Shown here in pieces: positions 16,875 to 26,233 of a stretch of DNA of 62,120 nt; positions within the stretch are counted from its first letter, which is position 1, and every line of letters begins with the position of its first letter. Source of the DNA: Hyphomicrobiaceae bacterium (GTDB taxonomy: Bacteria; Pseudomonadota; Alphaproteobacteria; Rhizobiales; Hyphomicrobiaceae). The translations under genes and the position numbers were made by a program. The notes under the pieces were generated by a model. That model worked only from the letters and a program-made list of their open reading frames with translations, searched no databases and had not been told where the DNA came from. Location of the stretch: contig JANYHF010000077.1 in NCBI GenBank assembly GCA_025359185.1, positions 1-62,120 of the forward strand. The letters are read 5' to 3'.

Positions 16875-17731
16875 CGAACTCAGACTTGGAGGCAATCAGA
16901 GAGGCGCGCGAGCGGGCTCAGAATACCGCATTGTATGGTTCCGACGATACTCAAGCTGGACTTGTCGACGAGTTCTTGGGCGTCAAGCGTTATGTCGGCC
17001 ATATCTTGCGCGAGGCGCAGTCTGCCGAAGAGTCCTGGTCACATTGGGAGGCCATCAATGACATATTCGAAAATGAAGATGCAGGCCGTGCGGTGGTTGA
17101 GCTTGAACTTGGTGGCATTGGTTCATTGAGAGCTGCGCTGGCGCGTGACGCCCTACTACAAGCCTACAAATTGTCCGACCCGTTTGATCATCCCGTTTCC
17201 GAAATTCATCAACCAAGCAATGAAAAGACCGCGTATTCCCTCTGCGGAATTGCGAAGCTGCTCGATGACGCAGAGTTGCGCACGAGACTGTCGAGCCGCC
17301 AATGGGCGCTTGATCTTGGTCACCATCCTATAGTTGCAGTCTTTTCGGCAGAGAAAAACGCCAATCGCATCACCCGCTTTCGTGATCTGATACAAGCGCG
17401 ATGGGCAAAAGTGTCGCCTCAAGTGCCGGAGTTTGTCACTCTACGTGCGAGCGTCAAGCCGCTTCGCGACCGTGTGCTCGCGCACACTTTGGGCAAAGAT
17501 GCGGAGCTTTCGCGTCCAACGATCGATCAAACACGCAAGTTCATTTCGCTGACGTTAGAGTTGGCGACAGACATGGAACTGTTGTTTACAGGCCACGCCG
17601 TTGGATCTGACAATTTCAGAGAAGCTGCGCGAAAGCGATCCGCAAAATTCTGGTCATATGCCTTCAAAGCCCCCATTTCTGAATACCAGCGGAGCAAGGC
17701 AATGACTGACCAAAAATCCGCTGCGGAATAG
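16871..17731 (+). CDS. HEPN (AbiU2-like) domain protein, partner of the zeta-like kinase
   Basis: 286 residues, soluble. The C-terminal half resembles the AbiU2-type HEPN fold: helical segments around RFRDLIQARWAK, then LRDRVLAHTLGK, giving the HEPN RNase signature R-x(4-6)-H (R and H of RDRVLAH), and a final helix before LLFTG. The N-terminal 100 residues are unfamiliar. AbiU2 relatives occur in phage-abortive systems and many HEPN proteins are RNases. The 4-bp overlap with the kinase gene says the two are made together. Whether one is toxin and the other antidote, or both act together, cannot be read from sequence. Confidence 0.65.
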   Translation: MTNSDLEAIREARERAQNTALYGSDDTQAGLVDEFLGVKRYVGHILREAQSAEESWSHWEAINDIFENEDAGRAVVELELGGIGSLRAALARDALLQAYKLSDPFDHPVSEIHQPSNEKTAYSLCGIAKLLDDAELRTRLSSRQWALDLGHHPIVAVFSAEKNANRITRFRDLIQARWAKVSPQVPEFVTLRASVKPLRDRVLAHTLGKDAELSRPTIDQTRKFISLTLELATDMELLFTGHAVGSDNFREAARKRSAKFWSYAFKAPISEYQRSKAMTDQKSAAE

Positions 17732-17740
17732 CCCCCGCAC

Positions 17741-18472
17741 ATGCCCACCATCGTCTGCATGAAATGGGGCACCGCGTTCCCCGCCGACTACGTCAACCGC
17801 CTCTTCCGCGGCGTGCGCCGTCATGCGCCGCTGGGCACGCGGTTTGTGTGTTTTACGGACGACGCCAAAGGCCTCGACACAGGCATCGAGCCCCGCGCCA
17901 TCCCGCCCATCACCCTCCCCGTCCGGGGCCTCCGCCGTGGCCCCTGGCGAAAGCTCGCGCTGTGGTCGCGCGACATCGGCCTCACGGGCGATCTCCTCTT
18001 TCTCGACCTCGACGTCGTCGTCACCGGCCCGCTCGCCGATTTCTTCACCTATGAGCCCGGCAAACTCGCCCTCATTCGCAATTGGACGCAAAAGGGCGAC
18101 GGCATCGGCAATTCCTCTGTCATGCGGTTTCCGGCAGCTGGCGCGCCACACCTGGTTGATGACTTCGAGAAAGACGCCATCGCCCTCTCCTTCAAGCACA
18201 CCAACGAGCAGACCTTCCTCACCCTCGAATCCCGCCTGCCCACGGTATTCTGGCCCGCCAGCTGGTGCGTCAGCTTCAAGCACGACCTGATGCCGCGCTT
18301 CCCGCGCAATCTCTGGGCCGAGGTGCCCAAGCCGCCCAACGCCCGTATCGTCGTCTTCACCGGCCACCCGCGCCCGCACGAGGCGGCCAAGGGCGAGTGG
18401 CCCGCGCCCTGGTACAAAAAGCACTACAAAAGCCTTCTCCCGGTGCGCTGGCTGGCAGACGACTGGTTATAG
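17741..18472 (+). CDS. GT-A-type glycosyltransferase-like protein
   Basis: 243 residues beginning MPTIVCMKWGTAFPADYVN. A DxD nucleotide-sugar motif is present as FLDLDVVV at about residue 91, after WRKLALWS. NEQTFL and the late FTGHPRPHEA (His near the active site) fit the GT8-like or DUF-type transferases used in surface polysaccharides. No transmembrane segment. It starts 9 bp after the HEPN gene, but its codon use is strongly GC-rich like core genes, so it is probably the original neighbour of aspS. Confidence 0.75.
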   Translation: MPTIVCMKWGTAFPADYVNRLFRGVRRHAPLGTRFVCFTDDAKGLDTGIEPRAIPPITLPVRGLRRGPWRKLALWSRDIGLTGDLLFLDLDVVVTGPLADFFTYEPGKLALIRNWTQKGDGIGNSSVMRFPAAGAPHLVDDFEKDAIALSFKHTNEQTFLTLESRLPTVFWPASWCVSFKHDLMPRFPRNLWAEVPKPPNARIVVFTGHPRPHEAAKGEWPAPWYKKHYKSLLPVRWLADDWL

Positions 18473-18694
18473 GGGCCGTCCAGTTGCGCGTCTGCCACAG
18501 CCGCCGCAAATTGCGCCGCGGTTACACCGAATTCGCTCAAACGACACCAAAACTGGCTTGCGGTGCAACTCCTCTCCATTCTAGTTTTCTAAGCATAATC
18601 AAGCAATCTGCGGTGCCATATCGTTGTGTTCCGTCTGCTCTCAGGCCCCCGCGTCTTAGCAACGTCTGAGCTTTCGCCAACCACGAGGAACGAC

Positions 18695-19057
18695 ATGCGA
18701 ATTCAGCTGTCCCTGTTGAGTGTTTCCGCCTTGGCCGCTTTCGCGCTCATTGGCAGCCCTGCCGTTCTTCCAGGCAGCCAGGCCCAGGCGGCCTGCCATG
18801 CGCAAACGTTCCATGACGAACGGGCCGAGGGCGGCGCGTGCTGCTTCTCCGATCATTTTCATTCTGGCAGTGGCACCGGCGGCTCACGCGCCCAAGCCAC
18901 AGTAAGCGCGGTGCGGGCCTGGGAAGATTTCGTTTATTTCGAATATGGCGCTTCGTATGACCGCTGGACCATGGCCCATAGCAAATCCGTGAGCTGCGCG
19001 AATGGCCCCGGCTGGAGCTGCACGGTTGAAGCCCGGGCCTGCCACCGCGCGGGCTGA
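18695..19057 (+). CDS. Small exported Cys-rich protein, function unknown
   Basis: 120 residues. GAGGAACGAC precedes the ATG. A signal peptide runs to about residue 32 (LLSVSALAAFALIGSPAVLP, cleavage near QAQAA). The mature part contains six cysteines (positions around ACHAQ, ACCFS, VSCAN, WSCTV, ACHRA), enough for disulfides, and aromatic-rich EDFVYFEYG. No family recognised. The 220 bp before it hold nothing recognisable. Confidence 0.65.
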   Translation: MRIQLSLLSVSALAAFALIGSPAVLPGSQAQAACHAQTFHDERAEGGACCFSDHFHSGSGTGGSRAQATVSAVRAWEDFVYFEYGASYDRWTMAHSKSVSCANGPGWSCTVEARACHRAG

Positions 19058-19166
19058 CGTTGCGACGCAGGGGTGACCAGCGGTTGCCCTTGCGAATCTC
19101 TGCTAATCCAGCGTCTTGAATGGCCAGCACCCGCCGCTGGCGCCGTCACATCAGGACGCTCCGGCC

Positions 19167-20396
19167 ATGCAGACACTCTTTGTACACCAGAATTTTCCGG
19201 CCCAATACCTGCATGTCACGCCTGCCCTGGTGGCGCGCGGCCATGCGGTTCGCGCCATCACGGATACCGCGAACAAGAAGCCCGAGATCGTCCCGACCGA
19301 ACGCTACACATTCGGCGAGAAACCACCCACAGGCCTGACGCCGCTGGCAACGCAGTATGCTGAGCACGTGCAGCGTGGCCAAGCCGTTGCCCAGCTTGCG
19401 GCAAAGATGCGGTCCAGCGGCTACACGCCGGACGTGATCTGCGGCCATCTCGGCTGGGGTGAGACGCTGTTTCTCAAGGACGTCTGGCCATCAGCAAAAC
19501 TGCTCTTGCACGCCGAATTTTTCTATCAGACAACCGGCGCGGACGTCGGCTTTGACGACGCCATCTATCCCAACACCCTGCGGTCGTTGCTGCGCGTGCG
19601 TGCGCGGCAGGCGTCGCTGCTGTTGGCCATGAGCACGGCGGACCGGGCGCAGACGCCAACGCGCTGGCAGGCGCAGGTTTTTCCGCCCGCCGAGCGTGCC
19701 AAGATCAGCGTGGTGCACGAAGGCATCGACACCACCGGTTGTGCGCCTAACGCCGATACCGTCATCCAACTGAAGAACGGCAGTATCACGTTGCGGCCTG
19801 GTGACGAGGTGATCACCTTCGTCAACCGCAATCTTGAGCCCTATCGCGGCTATCACATTTTCATGCGTGCGCTGCCCAAAGTCATGGCGGCGCGCCCGAA
19901 CGCCCGGGTGATCATCGTTGGCGGCGACGAAATCAGTTATGGCGGCCCCCCCGATCCCTCGCTTGGCCCCAACTGGCGCGAGATCTTTTTCCGCGAAGTG
20001 CGAGATAAGATGGATCTTTCGCGCGTGCATTTCGTCGGTAAAATTCCGTATGCGGTATTCGTGCAGTTGATGCAGGTGTCAGCCGTGCATCCTTACCTCA
20101 CCTATCCCTTCGTGCTCTCCTGGTCGATGCTGGAGGCAATGAGCTGCGGCGCGCTGATCATCGGCTCACGCACACCACCCGTCGAAGAGGTGATCACGGA
20201 CGGACAGAACGGCAAACTGGTGGATTTCTTCGACGTCAACGGCTGGTCGGACGCCATCATCGACGCCTTGGCCGATCCGTCCCGCTACAAGTCGCTGCGC
20301 ACCGCCGCTCGCAAAACGATCGTCGAGCGCTATGACCTCAAAACCATCTGCCTGCCGCAGCAGGTAGCTCTCGTGGAAGGCATGGCGCGAGCGTAA
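19167..20396 (+). CDS. Glycosyltransferase family 4 protein
   Basis: 409 residues with two Rossmann-like halves. N-terminal MQTLFVHQNFPAQYLHVTP is characteristic of a GT4 subgroup that starts VHQNFPGQF. The donor-binding half has FVNRNLEPYRGYHIFMRALP, VIIVGGDEISYGG, VHFVGKIPYAVF and an EAMSCG-type block (MLEAMSCGALIIGSRTPPVEE) ending in the nucleotide-binding glutamate. ATG 19167 is chosen because the motif starts there. Likely adds a sugar to an envelope polysaccharide; acceptor unknown. Confidence 0.88.
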   Translation: MQTLFVHQNFPAQYLHVTPALVARGHAVRAITDTANKKPEIVPTERYTFGEKPPTGLTPLATQYAEHVQRGQAVAQLAAKMRSSGYTPDVICGHLGWGETLFLKDVWPSAKLLLHAEFFYQTTGADVGFDDAIYPNTLRSLLRVRARQASLLLAMSTADRAQTPTRWQAQVFPPAERAKISVVHEGIDTTGCAPNADTVIQLKNGSITLRPGDEVITFVNRNLEPYRGYHIFMRALPKVMAARPNARVIIVGGDEISYGGPPDPSLGPNWREIFFREVRDKMDLSRVHFVGKIPYAVFVQLMQVSAVHPYLTYPFVLSWSMLEAMSCGALIIGSRTPPVEEVITDGQNGKLVDFFDVNGWSDAIIDALADPSRYKSLRTAARKTIVERYDLKTICLPQQVALVEGMARA

Positions 20397-20510
20397 TTTG
20401 AGCCCTTGAGGTGTTGTCCGCCTCGCTGTCCCGCCCAGCCGCAGTTAACGTCCCGTCAAGACCAAGCCCCGTAGCGTTGCGCGTAACGAAAGCGATTCGG
20501 GAGGTGGCCG

Positions 20511-21050
20511 GTGACGCCGCTAGGACATATGCGATGGGCCGTTGTGCTGCTGGCCCTGATGCTCGCGTCAACGCCCGGAAAGGCTGACGGTCTGATCGAC
20601 GAGATCCGGCTTGGCGGCCTGGCGCAGAACATCGAACCTTCCGGCCACGCGCATGAGCACGGATTTGATTTGAATGCCGAGGTGCTGTTTGCGGCGCCAT
20701 TTGCCACAAGCGGACTGTTCGGTTTCCGCCCGCATCTTGGCGGCACCTACAATTTTGAGGGTACCACGGACAAGCTCTATGCCGGGCTCACCTGGGATGT
20801 ACCGCTGCAGGGTGGGCTGTTCCTGGAGGGCAGCCTGGGCGCGGCGATCCATGACGGCGGTCTGACCGAGGGCGATGTCGCGCAATATGGCTGCCGGGTG
20901 AATTTCCGCGAGTCCGCCTCGATCGGATATGACCTCGATCCCCACTGGCGCGTCATGCTGATGGTCGACCACATGTCGAACGCCAATCTCTGCGCCAAGA
21001 ACAGGGGCTTGACCAATGCGGGCCTGCGACTAGGCTACACGTTAAATTAG
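20511..21050 (+). CDS. Acyloxyacyl hydrolase / PagL-like lipid A 3-O-deacylase
   Basis: 179-residue outer-membrane beta-barrel with signal peptide (WAVVLLALMLASTPGKADG). The C-terminal strand region MVDHMSNANLCAKNRGLTNA contains the PagL catalytic His-Ser pair in HMSN and the following conserved N/G residues, ending with LRLGYTLN, an aromatic-containing barrel end. It would trim an acyl chain from lipid A in the outer membrane. The start is a GTG at 20511 with GGAGG six bases upstream; the ATG seven codons on is the alternative. Confidence 0.85.
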   Translation: MTPLGHMRWAVVLLALMLASTPGKADGLIDEIRLGGLAQNIEPSGHAHEHGFDLNAEVLFAAPFATSGLFGFRPHLGGTYNFEGTTDKLYAGLTWDVPLQGGLFLEGSLGAAIHDGGLTEGDVAQYGCRVNFRESASIGYDLDPHWRVMLMVDHMSNANLCAKNRGLTNAGLRLGYTLN

Positions 21051-21121
21051 TATCTTAGCATTTGTCATCGCCGGGCCGGGCCCGGTCAAGACAAGGGTGG
21101 TGAGGCAAGGAAAACTCATCC

Positions 21122-21709
21122 ATGGTCGCATTGACGCGCATTTACACCCGTACCGGCGATGCCGGGACGACGGCGCTCGGGTCGGGCGAGCGGGTGCCGA
21201 AGTTCAACCTGCGCATCGAGACCTACGGCACCGTCGATGAGACCAATTCGGTCATTGGCGTTGCGCGGCTGGACCTTGGCGCGGCGTCGCCGCCCGTTGG
21301 CGACATGCTCGCGCGCATCCAGAACGACCTGTTCGATCTTGGCGCCGATCTGTGCGTGCCCGAACGCGACGGCGAGGAGCCACCCAAGCATCCGCGGCTG
21401 CGGATTATCGAAGCCCAGACGGTGCGGTTGGAAAAAGAGATCGACCAACTCAACGAGCACCTGGCGCCGTTGCGCTCTTTCGTGCTGCCCGGAGGCACCC
21501 GGGCGGCGGCGCAATTGCATGTGGCGCGGACGGTTTGCAGGCGCGCTGAAAGGCTGATGTGCGAACTCGCCACCGTACCAGGCGAGGCGGTGAGCGCCGA
21601 TGCCCTTAAATTCGTCAACAGGTTATCGGATTTCCTGTTTGTCGCCAGCCGCTTCGTCAACGAACAGGGCAAGGGCGACGTGCTCTGGGTGCCTGGCCAG
21701 AACCGTTAG
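21122..21709 (+). CDS. Cob(I)yrinic acid a,c-diamide adenosyltransferase, PduO type
   Basis: 195 residues of the trimeric PduO/MMAB family. N-terminal ATP-binding motif TRIYTRTGDAGTTALGSGER, then VDETNSVIG, LFDLGADLCVP and the C-terminal RTVCRRAERLMCEL helix and FVNRLSDFLFVASRFVN. It transfers adenosyl to corrinoid, making coenzyme B12. It sits upstream of the rhomboid and etf genes, the usual rhizobial order. Confidence 0.93.
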   Translation: MVALTRIYTRTGDAGTTALGSGERVPKFNLRIETYGTVDETNSVIGVARLDLGAASPPVGDMLARIQNDLFDLGADLCVPERDGEEPPKHPRLRIIEAQTVRLEKEIDQLNEHLAPLRSFVLPGGTRAAAQLHVARTVCRRAERLMCELATVPGEAVSADALKFVNRLSDFLFVASRFVNEQGKGDVLWVPGQNR

Positions 21710-21738
21710 GCTGGCCGAACATAAGGACTCCCCAACTC

Positions 21739-22470
21739 GTGTTTGTCCCGCTTTACGACATCAACCCGCTGCGTCGCATCACGTTTCAATATGTCAACGT
21801 GGCGCTGATCGCGATCAATGTGCTGGTGTTCTTCATTTTCCAGGAACGCGACATCTGGACCGGCAACGACTGCGGCCAGGTGACTTTTTCCAAGGCCTTC
21901 GGCGTCATTCCTCTGCAATTGCTCGGCACCCCCGTCAGTTTTCAAGATTGTCCGGACGGGGCGCTCAGCGCTTTGAATGTCTACCCGCCGCTGACGCTGC
22001 TGACATACATGTTCCTGCATGGCAGCTGGTGGCACCTCTTGGGCAACATGCTGTTCCTCTGGGTGTTCGGCGACAACGTTGAGGATGCGCTCGGCCACGT
22101 CCGGTATTTCTTATTTTACATGCTCTGCGGCATCGCAGGCGGCCTCTTATATTTCGCCACACAGCTGCACTCGACCGCGCCGCTGATTGGTGCCAGCGGG
22201 GCCATCGCGGGCGTGGTTGCGGCCTATGTCATGCTCTCACCGCGCGTGCATCTCTGGGTGCTGGTGCTGAGGATCATCCCGCTGGAAGTGCCCGCTTACC
22301 TCGCCATCGGCGCCTGGATCATCATGAACATCGTGCTGGCCTTCCTCAACATCGATGCCAGCGTGGCCTGGTGGGCGCATATCGGTGGACTGATCGCTGG
22401 GGCGCTTCTGGTCGTGGTCATGCGCCAGAAAGGCGTGCATCTGTTCGAGCGCACGCCAGCGGAATTTTAA
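21739..22470 (+). CDS. Rhomboid-family intramembrane serine protease
   Basis: 243 residues, six to seven membrane helices. HGSWWHLLGNMLFLWVFGDN gives the conserved L1/TM2 region with WR-less but HLxxNM pattern. The nucleophile lies in LIGASGAIAG and the catalytic His in WWAHIGGLIAG. A periplasmic loop between helices 1 and 2 holds a Cys pair (DCGQ, QDCPD). GTG start with AAGGA 10 bases upstream. Cleaves membrane-anchored substrates; target unknown. Confidence 0.92.
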   Translation: MFVPLYDINPLRRITFQYVNVALIAINVLVFFIFQERDIWTGNDCGQVTFSKAFGVIPLQLLGTPVSFQDCPDGALSALNVYPPLTLLTYMFLHGSWWHLLGNMLFLWVFGDNVEDALGHVRYFLFYMLCGIAGGLLYFATQLHSTAPLIGASGAIAGVVAAYVMLSPRVHLWVLVLRIIPLEVPAYLAIGAWIIMNIVLAFLNIDASVAWWAHIGGLIAGALLVVVMRQKGVHLFERTPAEF

Positions 22471-22523
22471 GGGGACATTCGAATTATCTTGCACTGCGGC
22501 AATTGGGCCGCCTCTTCCTGCCG

Positions 22524-22552
22524 TTGACTCCGCAAATACCCGGTCGTACGCT
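22524..22552 (+). promoter_or_regulatory. Candidate promoter of the etfB-etfA-hbd operon
   Basis: TTGACT (22524-22529), a 17-bp spacer and TACGCT (22547-22552) form a fair sigma70-like pair about 105 bp upstream of etfB. Confidence 0.4.
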
Positions 22553-22655
22553 AGAAAAGCCGTCTCGCAACTGCGAGATGACTGGTCTGTAACACGCCCT
22601 GACGCCGCCAGATCGGGTCATCCGCGACGAGCTGCCCTGAGGAGCCTGAAAGCCG

Positions 22656-23402
22656 ATGAAGATACTCGTGCCCGTCAAAAGGGTCGTCGATTACAACGTC
22701 AAGATCCGCGTCAAGGCGGACGGCAGCGGAGTTGACCTCGCCAACGTGAAAATGTCGATGAACCCGTTCGACGAAATTTCCGTCGAGCAGGCGATCCGCA
22801 TGAGGGAAGCTGGTCAGGCGACCGAGATTGTGGCCGTGTCGATCGGGCCGGAGAAATCGGCCGAAACCATCCGCACAGCGCTGGCCATGGGCGCGGATCG
22901 AGGTATTCTCATTCAGACTGACGAATTGGTGGAGCCCATCAATGTCGCTAAACTGCTGAAGGCGGTGATTGCTGCCGAGCAGCCGGGCCTCGTCATCGCC
23001 GGCAAGCAGGCCATCGACGACGATTGCAACCAGACCGGCCAGATGCTCGCGGCGCTGCTGGGCTGGCCGCAGGCGACCTTCGCCTCAAAGATCACGATTG
23101 CCGATGGCAAAGCCACGGTCACCCGCGAAGTCGATGGCGGCTTGCAGACCATCACCGTCAACATGCCCTGCGTGGTCACAACTGATCTGCGGCTCAACGA
23201 ACCGCGTTATGCTTCTTTGCCCAATATCATGAAGGCCAAGAAAAAGCCGCTCGATATCAAGAAGCCGGAAGATTACGGCGTGTCTGTCGCCGCCAGGCTG
23301 AAGGTGCTCAAGACCGTCGAGCCACCGCCGCGCAAGTCGGGCGTCAAGGTGAGAAGTGTTGGCGAATTGGTGACAAGCCTGAAGACTGCGGGAGTGATCT
23401 GA
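22656..23402 (+). CDS. etfB: Electron transfer flavoprotein beta subunit
   Basis: 248 residues beginning [20 protein letters not shown]. The AMP-binding region and the conserved signature [22 protein letters not shown] (seen as [20 protein letters not shown]) are intact. It forms ETF with EtfA, moving electrons from acyl-CoA dehydrogenases to the quinone pool via ETF-QO. A GAGGAGCCTG ribosome site precedes it. Three bases separate it from etfA. Confidence 0.97.
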   Translation: MKILVPVKRVVDYNVKIRVKADGSGVDLANVKMSMNPFDEISVEQAIRMREAGQATEIVAVSIGPEKSAETIRTALAMGADRGILIQTDELVEPINVAKLLKAVIAAEQPGLVIAGKQAIDDDCNQTGQMLAALLGWPQATFASKITIADGKATVTREVDGGLQTITVNMPCVVTTDLRLNEPRYASLPNIMKAKKKPLDIKKPEDYGVSVAARLKVLKTVEPPPRKSGVKVRSVGELVTSLKTAGVI

Positions 23403-23405
23403 ACC

Positions 23406-24350
<945 letters not shown>

Positions 24351-24365
24351 TCAGGACCACATCCG

Positions 24366-25322
24366 ATGGACAAGAACGCTTCGCCCAAGAGCACCGTCAC
24401 CGGGGGGCTCACCACGCCTCAGACCGACGACGGCCGCCGGGCCCGCGAGCAGATCAAATCCGTGGGCATTATCGGCGCAGGCCAGATGGGAACCGGCATC
24501 GCTCATGTGGTCTCGCTGTCGGGCTACGATGTCGTCATGGCGGATTTGGCGAGAGACCGGTTCGATGCCGCTATGGCCGCCACCGACAAGAACATGGCCC
24601 GGCAAGTGGCCAAGGGCAGGATCACTGAAGCCGACAAGGCAACGGCGATGAAGCGGATCGGCTACGTCGCCAAGGTCGATGATCTGGCATCGTGCGATCT
24701 CGTCATCGAGGCCGCCACCGAAAACGAAGCCGTCAAGAAGAAGATTTTCGCCGACTTCGCGCCCAAACTGAAAAAAGGCGCGCTGCTGGCGTCGAACACG
24801 TCCTCCATCTCGATCACGCGGCTGGCCGCCTGCACCGACCGGCCAGAAGCCTTCATCGGGATGCATTTCATGAACCCGGTGCCGGTGATGGAGCTCGTTG
24901 AGCTCATCCGAGGCATCGCAACGGACGACGTGACGTTCTCGCTCGCTCGCGGCTTCGTCGAGACGCTGGGCAAGACCATCGCCGTGTCGGAAGATTTCCC
25001 GGCCTTCATCGTCAACCGCATCCTGCTGCCGATGATCAATGAAGCGGTGTACACGCTGTATGAAGGCGTCGGCACGGTCGAAGCCATCGACAAGGCCATG
25101 CGTCTCGGCGCCAACCATCCGATGGGGCCGCTGGAGCTGGCAGACTTTATCGGCCTGGATACCTGCCTGAGCGTGATGCAGGTGCTGTACGAAGGCCTAG
25201 CGGATTCAAAATACCGTCCGTGCCCGCTGCTGGTCAAATACGTCGAAGCCGGCTGGCTCGGCAAGAAGACCAAACGCGGCTTCTACGATTATCGCGGCGA
25301 AAAGCCGGTGCCGACGCGGTAG
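24366..25322 (+). CDS. 3-Hydroxybutyryl-CoA dehydrogenase
   Basis: 318 residues. NAD-binding GIIGAGQMGTGIAHV begins near residue 37 after a 35-residue leader that is longer than in most relatives. LVIEAATENEAVKK, LASNTSSISITRLA, GMHFMNPVPVMELVE (catalytic His) and DFPAFIVNRILLPMINEA follow. The C-terminal domain ends KRGFYDYRGEKPVPTR. Oxidises 3-hydroxyacyl-CoA (butyrate/PHB metabolism). The rhizobial block etfBA-hbd is conserved. Confidence 0.94.
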   Translation: MDKNASPKSTVTGGLTTPQTDDGRRAREQIKSVGIIGAGQMGTGIAHVVSLSGYDVVMADLARDRFDAAMAATDKNMARQVAKGRITEADKATAMKRIGYVAKVDDLASCDLVIEAATENEAVKKKIFADFAPKLKKGALLASNTSSISITRLAACTDRPEAFIGMHFMNPVPVMELVELIRGIATDDVTFSLARGFVETLGKTIAVSEDFPAFIVNRILLPMINEAVYTLYEGVGTVEAIDKAMRLGANHPMGPLELADFIGLDTCLSVMQVLYEGLADSKYRPCPLLVKYVEAGWLGKKTKRGFYDYRGEKPVPTR

Positions 25323-25400
25323 GGCTTTGGCCTCCGGCGGAATAGTCCCGGGCCATTGAAGGAACGGGCGAGCTGGACTTGCGGTCAACCCGTAAAATAG

Positions 25401-25418
25401 CTATAATAGGTATTATAG
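25401..25418. promoter_or_regulatory. Palindromic operator overlapping a -10 box, upstream of Phd/PemK pair
   Basis: CTATAATAGGTATTATAG has perfect 8-base inverted arms around GG. It contains TATAAT in one arm and ATTATA in the other, so a repressor bound here would cover the -10 element. It lies 24 bp upstream of the antitoxin ATG and is conspicuously AT-rich against its surroundings. Autorepression by the antitoxin is inferred. Confidence 0.6.
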
Positions 25419-25442
25419 GAACAACAACAAGGCCGGGACCAG

Positions 25443-25727
25443 ATGCGGGTCACCTCTTTAGAGCTGCACCAAAAGCTAGGCCAGACCATCGATCAGGCTA
25501 GGCTTGAACCGGTCGTTGTGACCAAACACGACCGCGCCCATGTCGTGATCTTATCGGCAGAGCATTACGCCTTTCTGCAACAGGCTGCGCGCAAATCCCG
25601 GATCACTGGCAGTCTGACCCCTGAAGAACGCAAGTTGGCGGCAGCCGCAGTGGTTCCTAGTGAACCAGAACAAGCGCTCCTTCTGTCACAGCTTGCGTCG
25701 GCCGTTGAGGCCGGTCAGAAACAGTGA
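25443..25727 (+). CDS. Phd/YefM-like antitoxin
   Basis: 94 residues. MRVTSLELHQKLGQTIDQAR and VVVTKHDRAHVVILSAEHYAFL follow the Phd/YefM fold. A C-terminal helix (TPEERKLAAAAVV, SQLASAVEAG) would wrap the toxin. It overlaps the next gene by 4 bp (GTGA). An almost perfect palindrome lies just upstream. Likely represses its own operon and neutralises the PemK-like partner. Confidence 0.8.
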   Translation: MRVTSLELHQKLGQTIDQARLEPVVVTKHDRAHVVILSAEHYAFLQQAARKSRITGSLTPEERKLAAAAVVPSEPEQALLLSQLASAVEAGQKQ

Positions 25728-26191
25728 GCTTGCCCAAACCCCAGCCGGGCCTGGTTGTGCGTTACAGCTACCTTTGGGCCGATGAAGCGGCTGAGGGGCG
25801 CAACGAAGGCGTCAAGGTGCGACCCGCTGCCGTCGTGCTGGCCATCGACCGGCCAGCCCAAAAGCTTCAGGACAACAAGGCGAGCAGCTCCGAAACGCGC
25901 GTGTACGTCCTTGCGATCACCCATTCCGCACCAATAGCTGGCACCGAGGCCATGGAAATCCCGGCGGCGGTCTGCCGCTCTGCAGGTCTTGACGCCGCGC
26001 GCTCATGGACCGTGCTCTCTGAGTTCAATGAATTCGTTTGGCCGGGGTTCGATCTCGAAATCATACCGGGCCGCAGGCCGCGCACAGTAGCCTATGGCTT
26101 CCTGACACCCGGCTTCTTTGCCGGCTTGCGGGATCGCTGGCTCGCACTCGATGCCGCTGGAAAAATCCAAAGCGTACCGCGCGACGCTTAA
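25724..26191 (+). CDS. PemK/MazF-like growth inhibitor
   Basis: 155 residues. The pattern PxPGLVVRYSYLW, KVRPAAVVLAI, YVLAITHSAP, EIPAAVCRSAGLD, SWTVLSEFNEFVWPG matches the long PemK-like toxins found in alphaproteobacteria (SH3-like barrel RNases). In that family the KxRPxxV segment and the SExN block frame the active site. The GTG start overlaps the antitoxin stop. Nothing suggests inactivation. Function as an mRNA interferase is inferred. Confidence 0.72.
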   Translation: MSLPKPQPGLVVRYSYLWADEAAEGRNEGVKVRPAAVVLAIDRPAQKLQDNKASSSETRVYVLAITHSAPIAGTEAMEIPAAVCRSAGLDAARSWTVLSEFNEFVWPGFDLEIIPGRRPRTVAYGFLTPGFFAGLRDRWLALDAAGKIQSVPRDA

Positions 26192-26233
26192 AGATGAATG
26201 ACCGACGCTAAGTGGCTCGGCCGTTGTGACACC

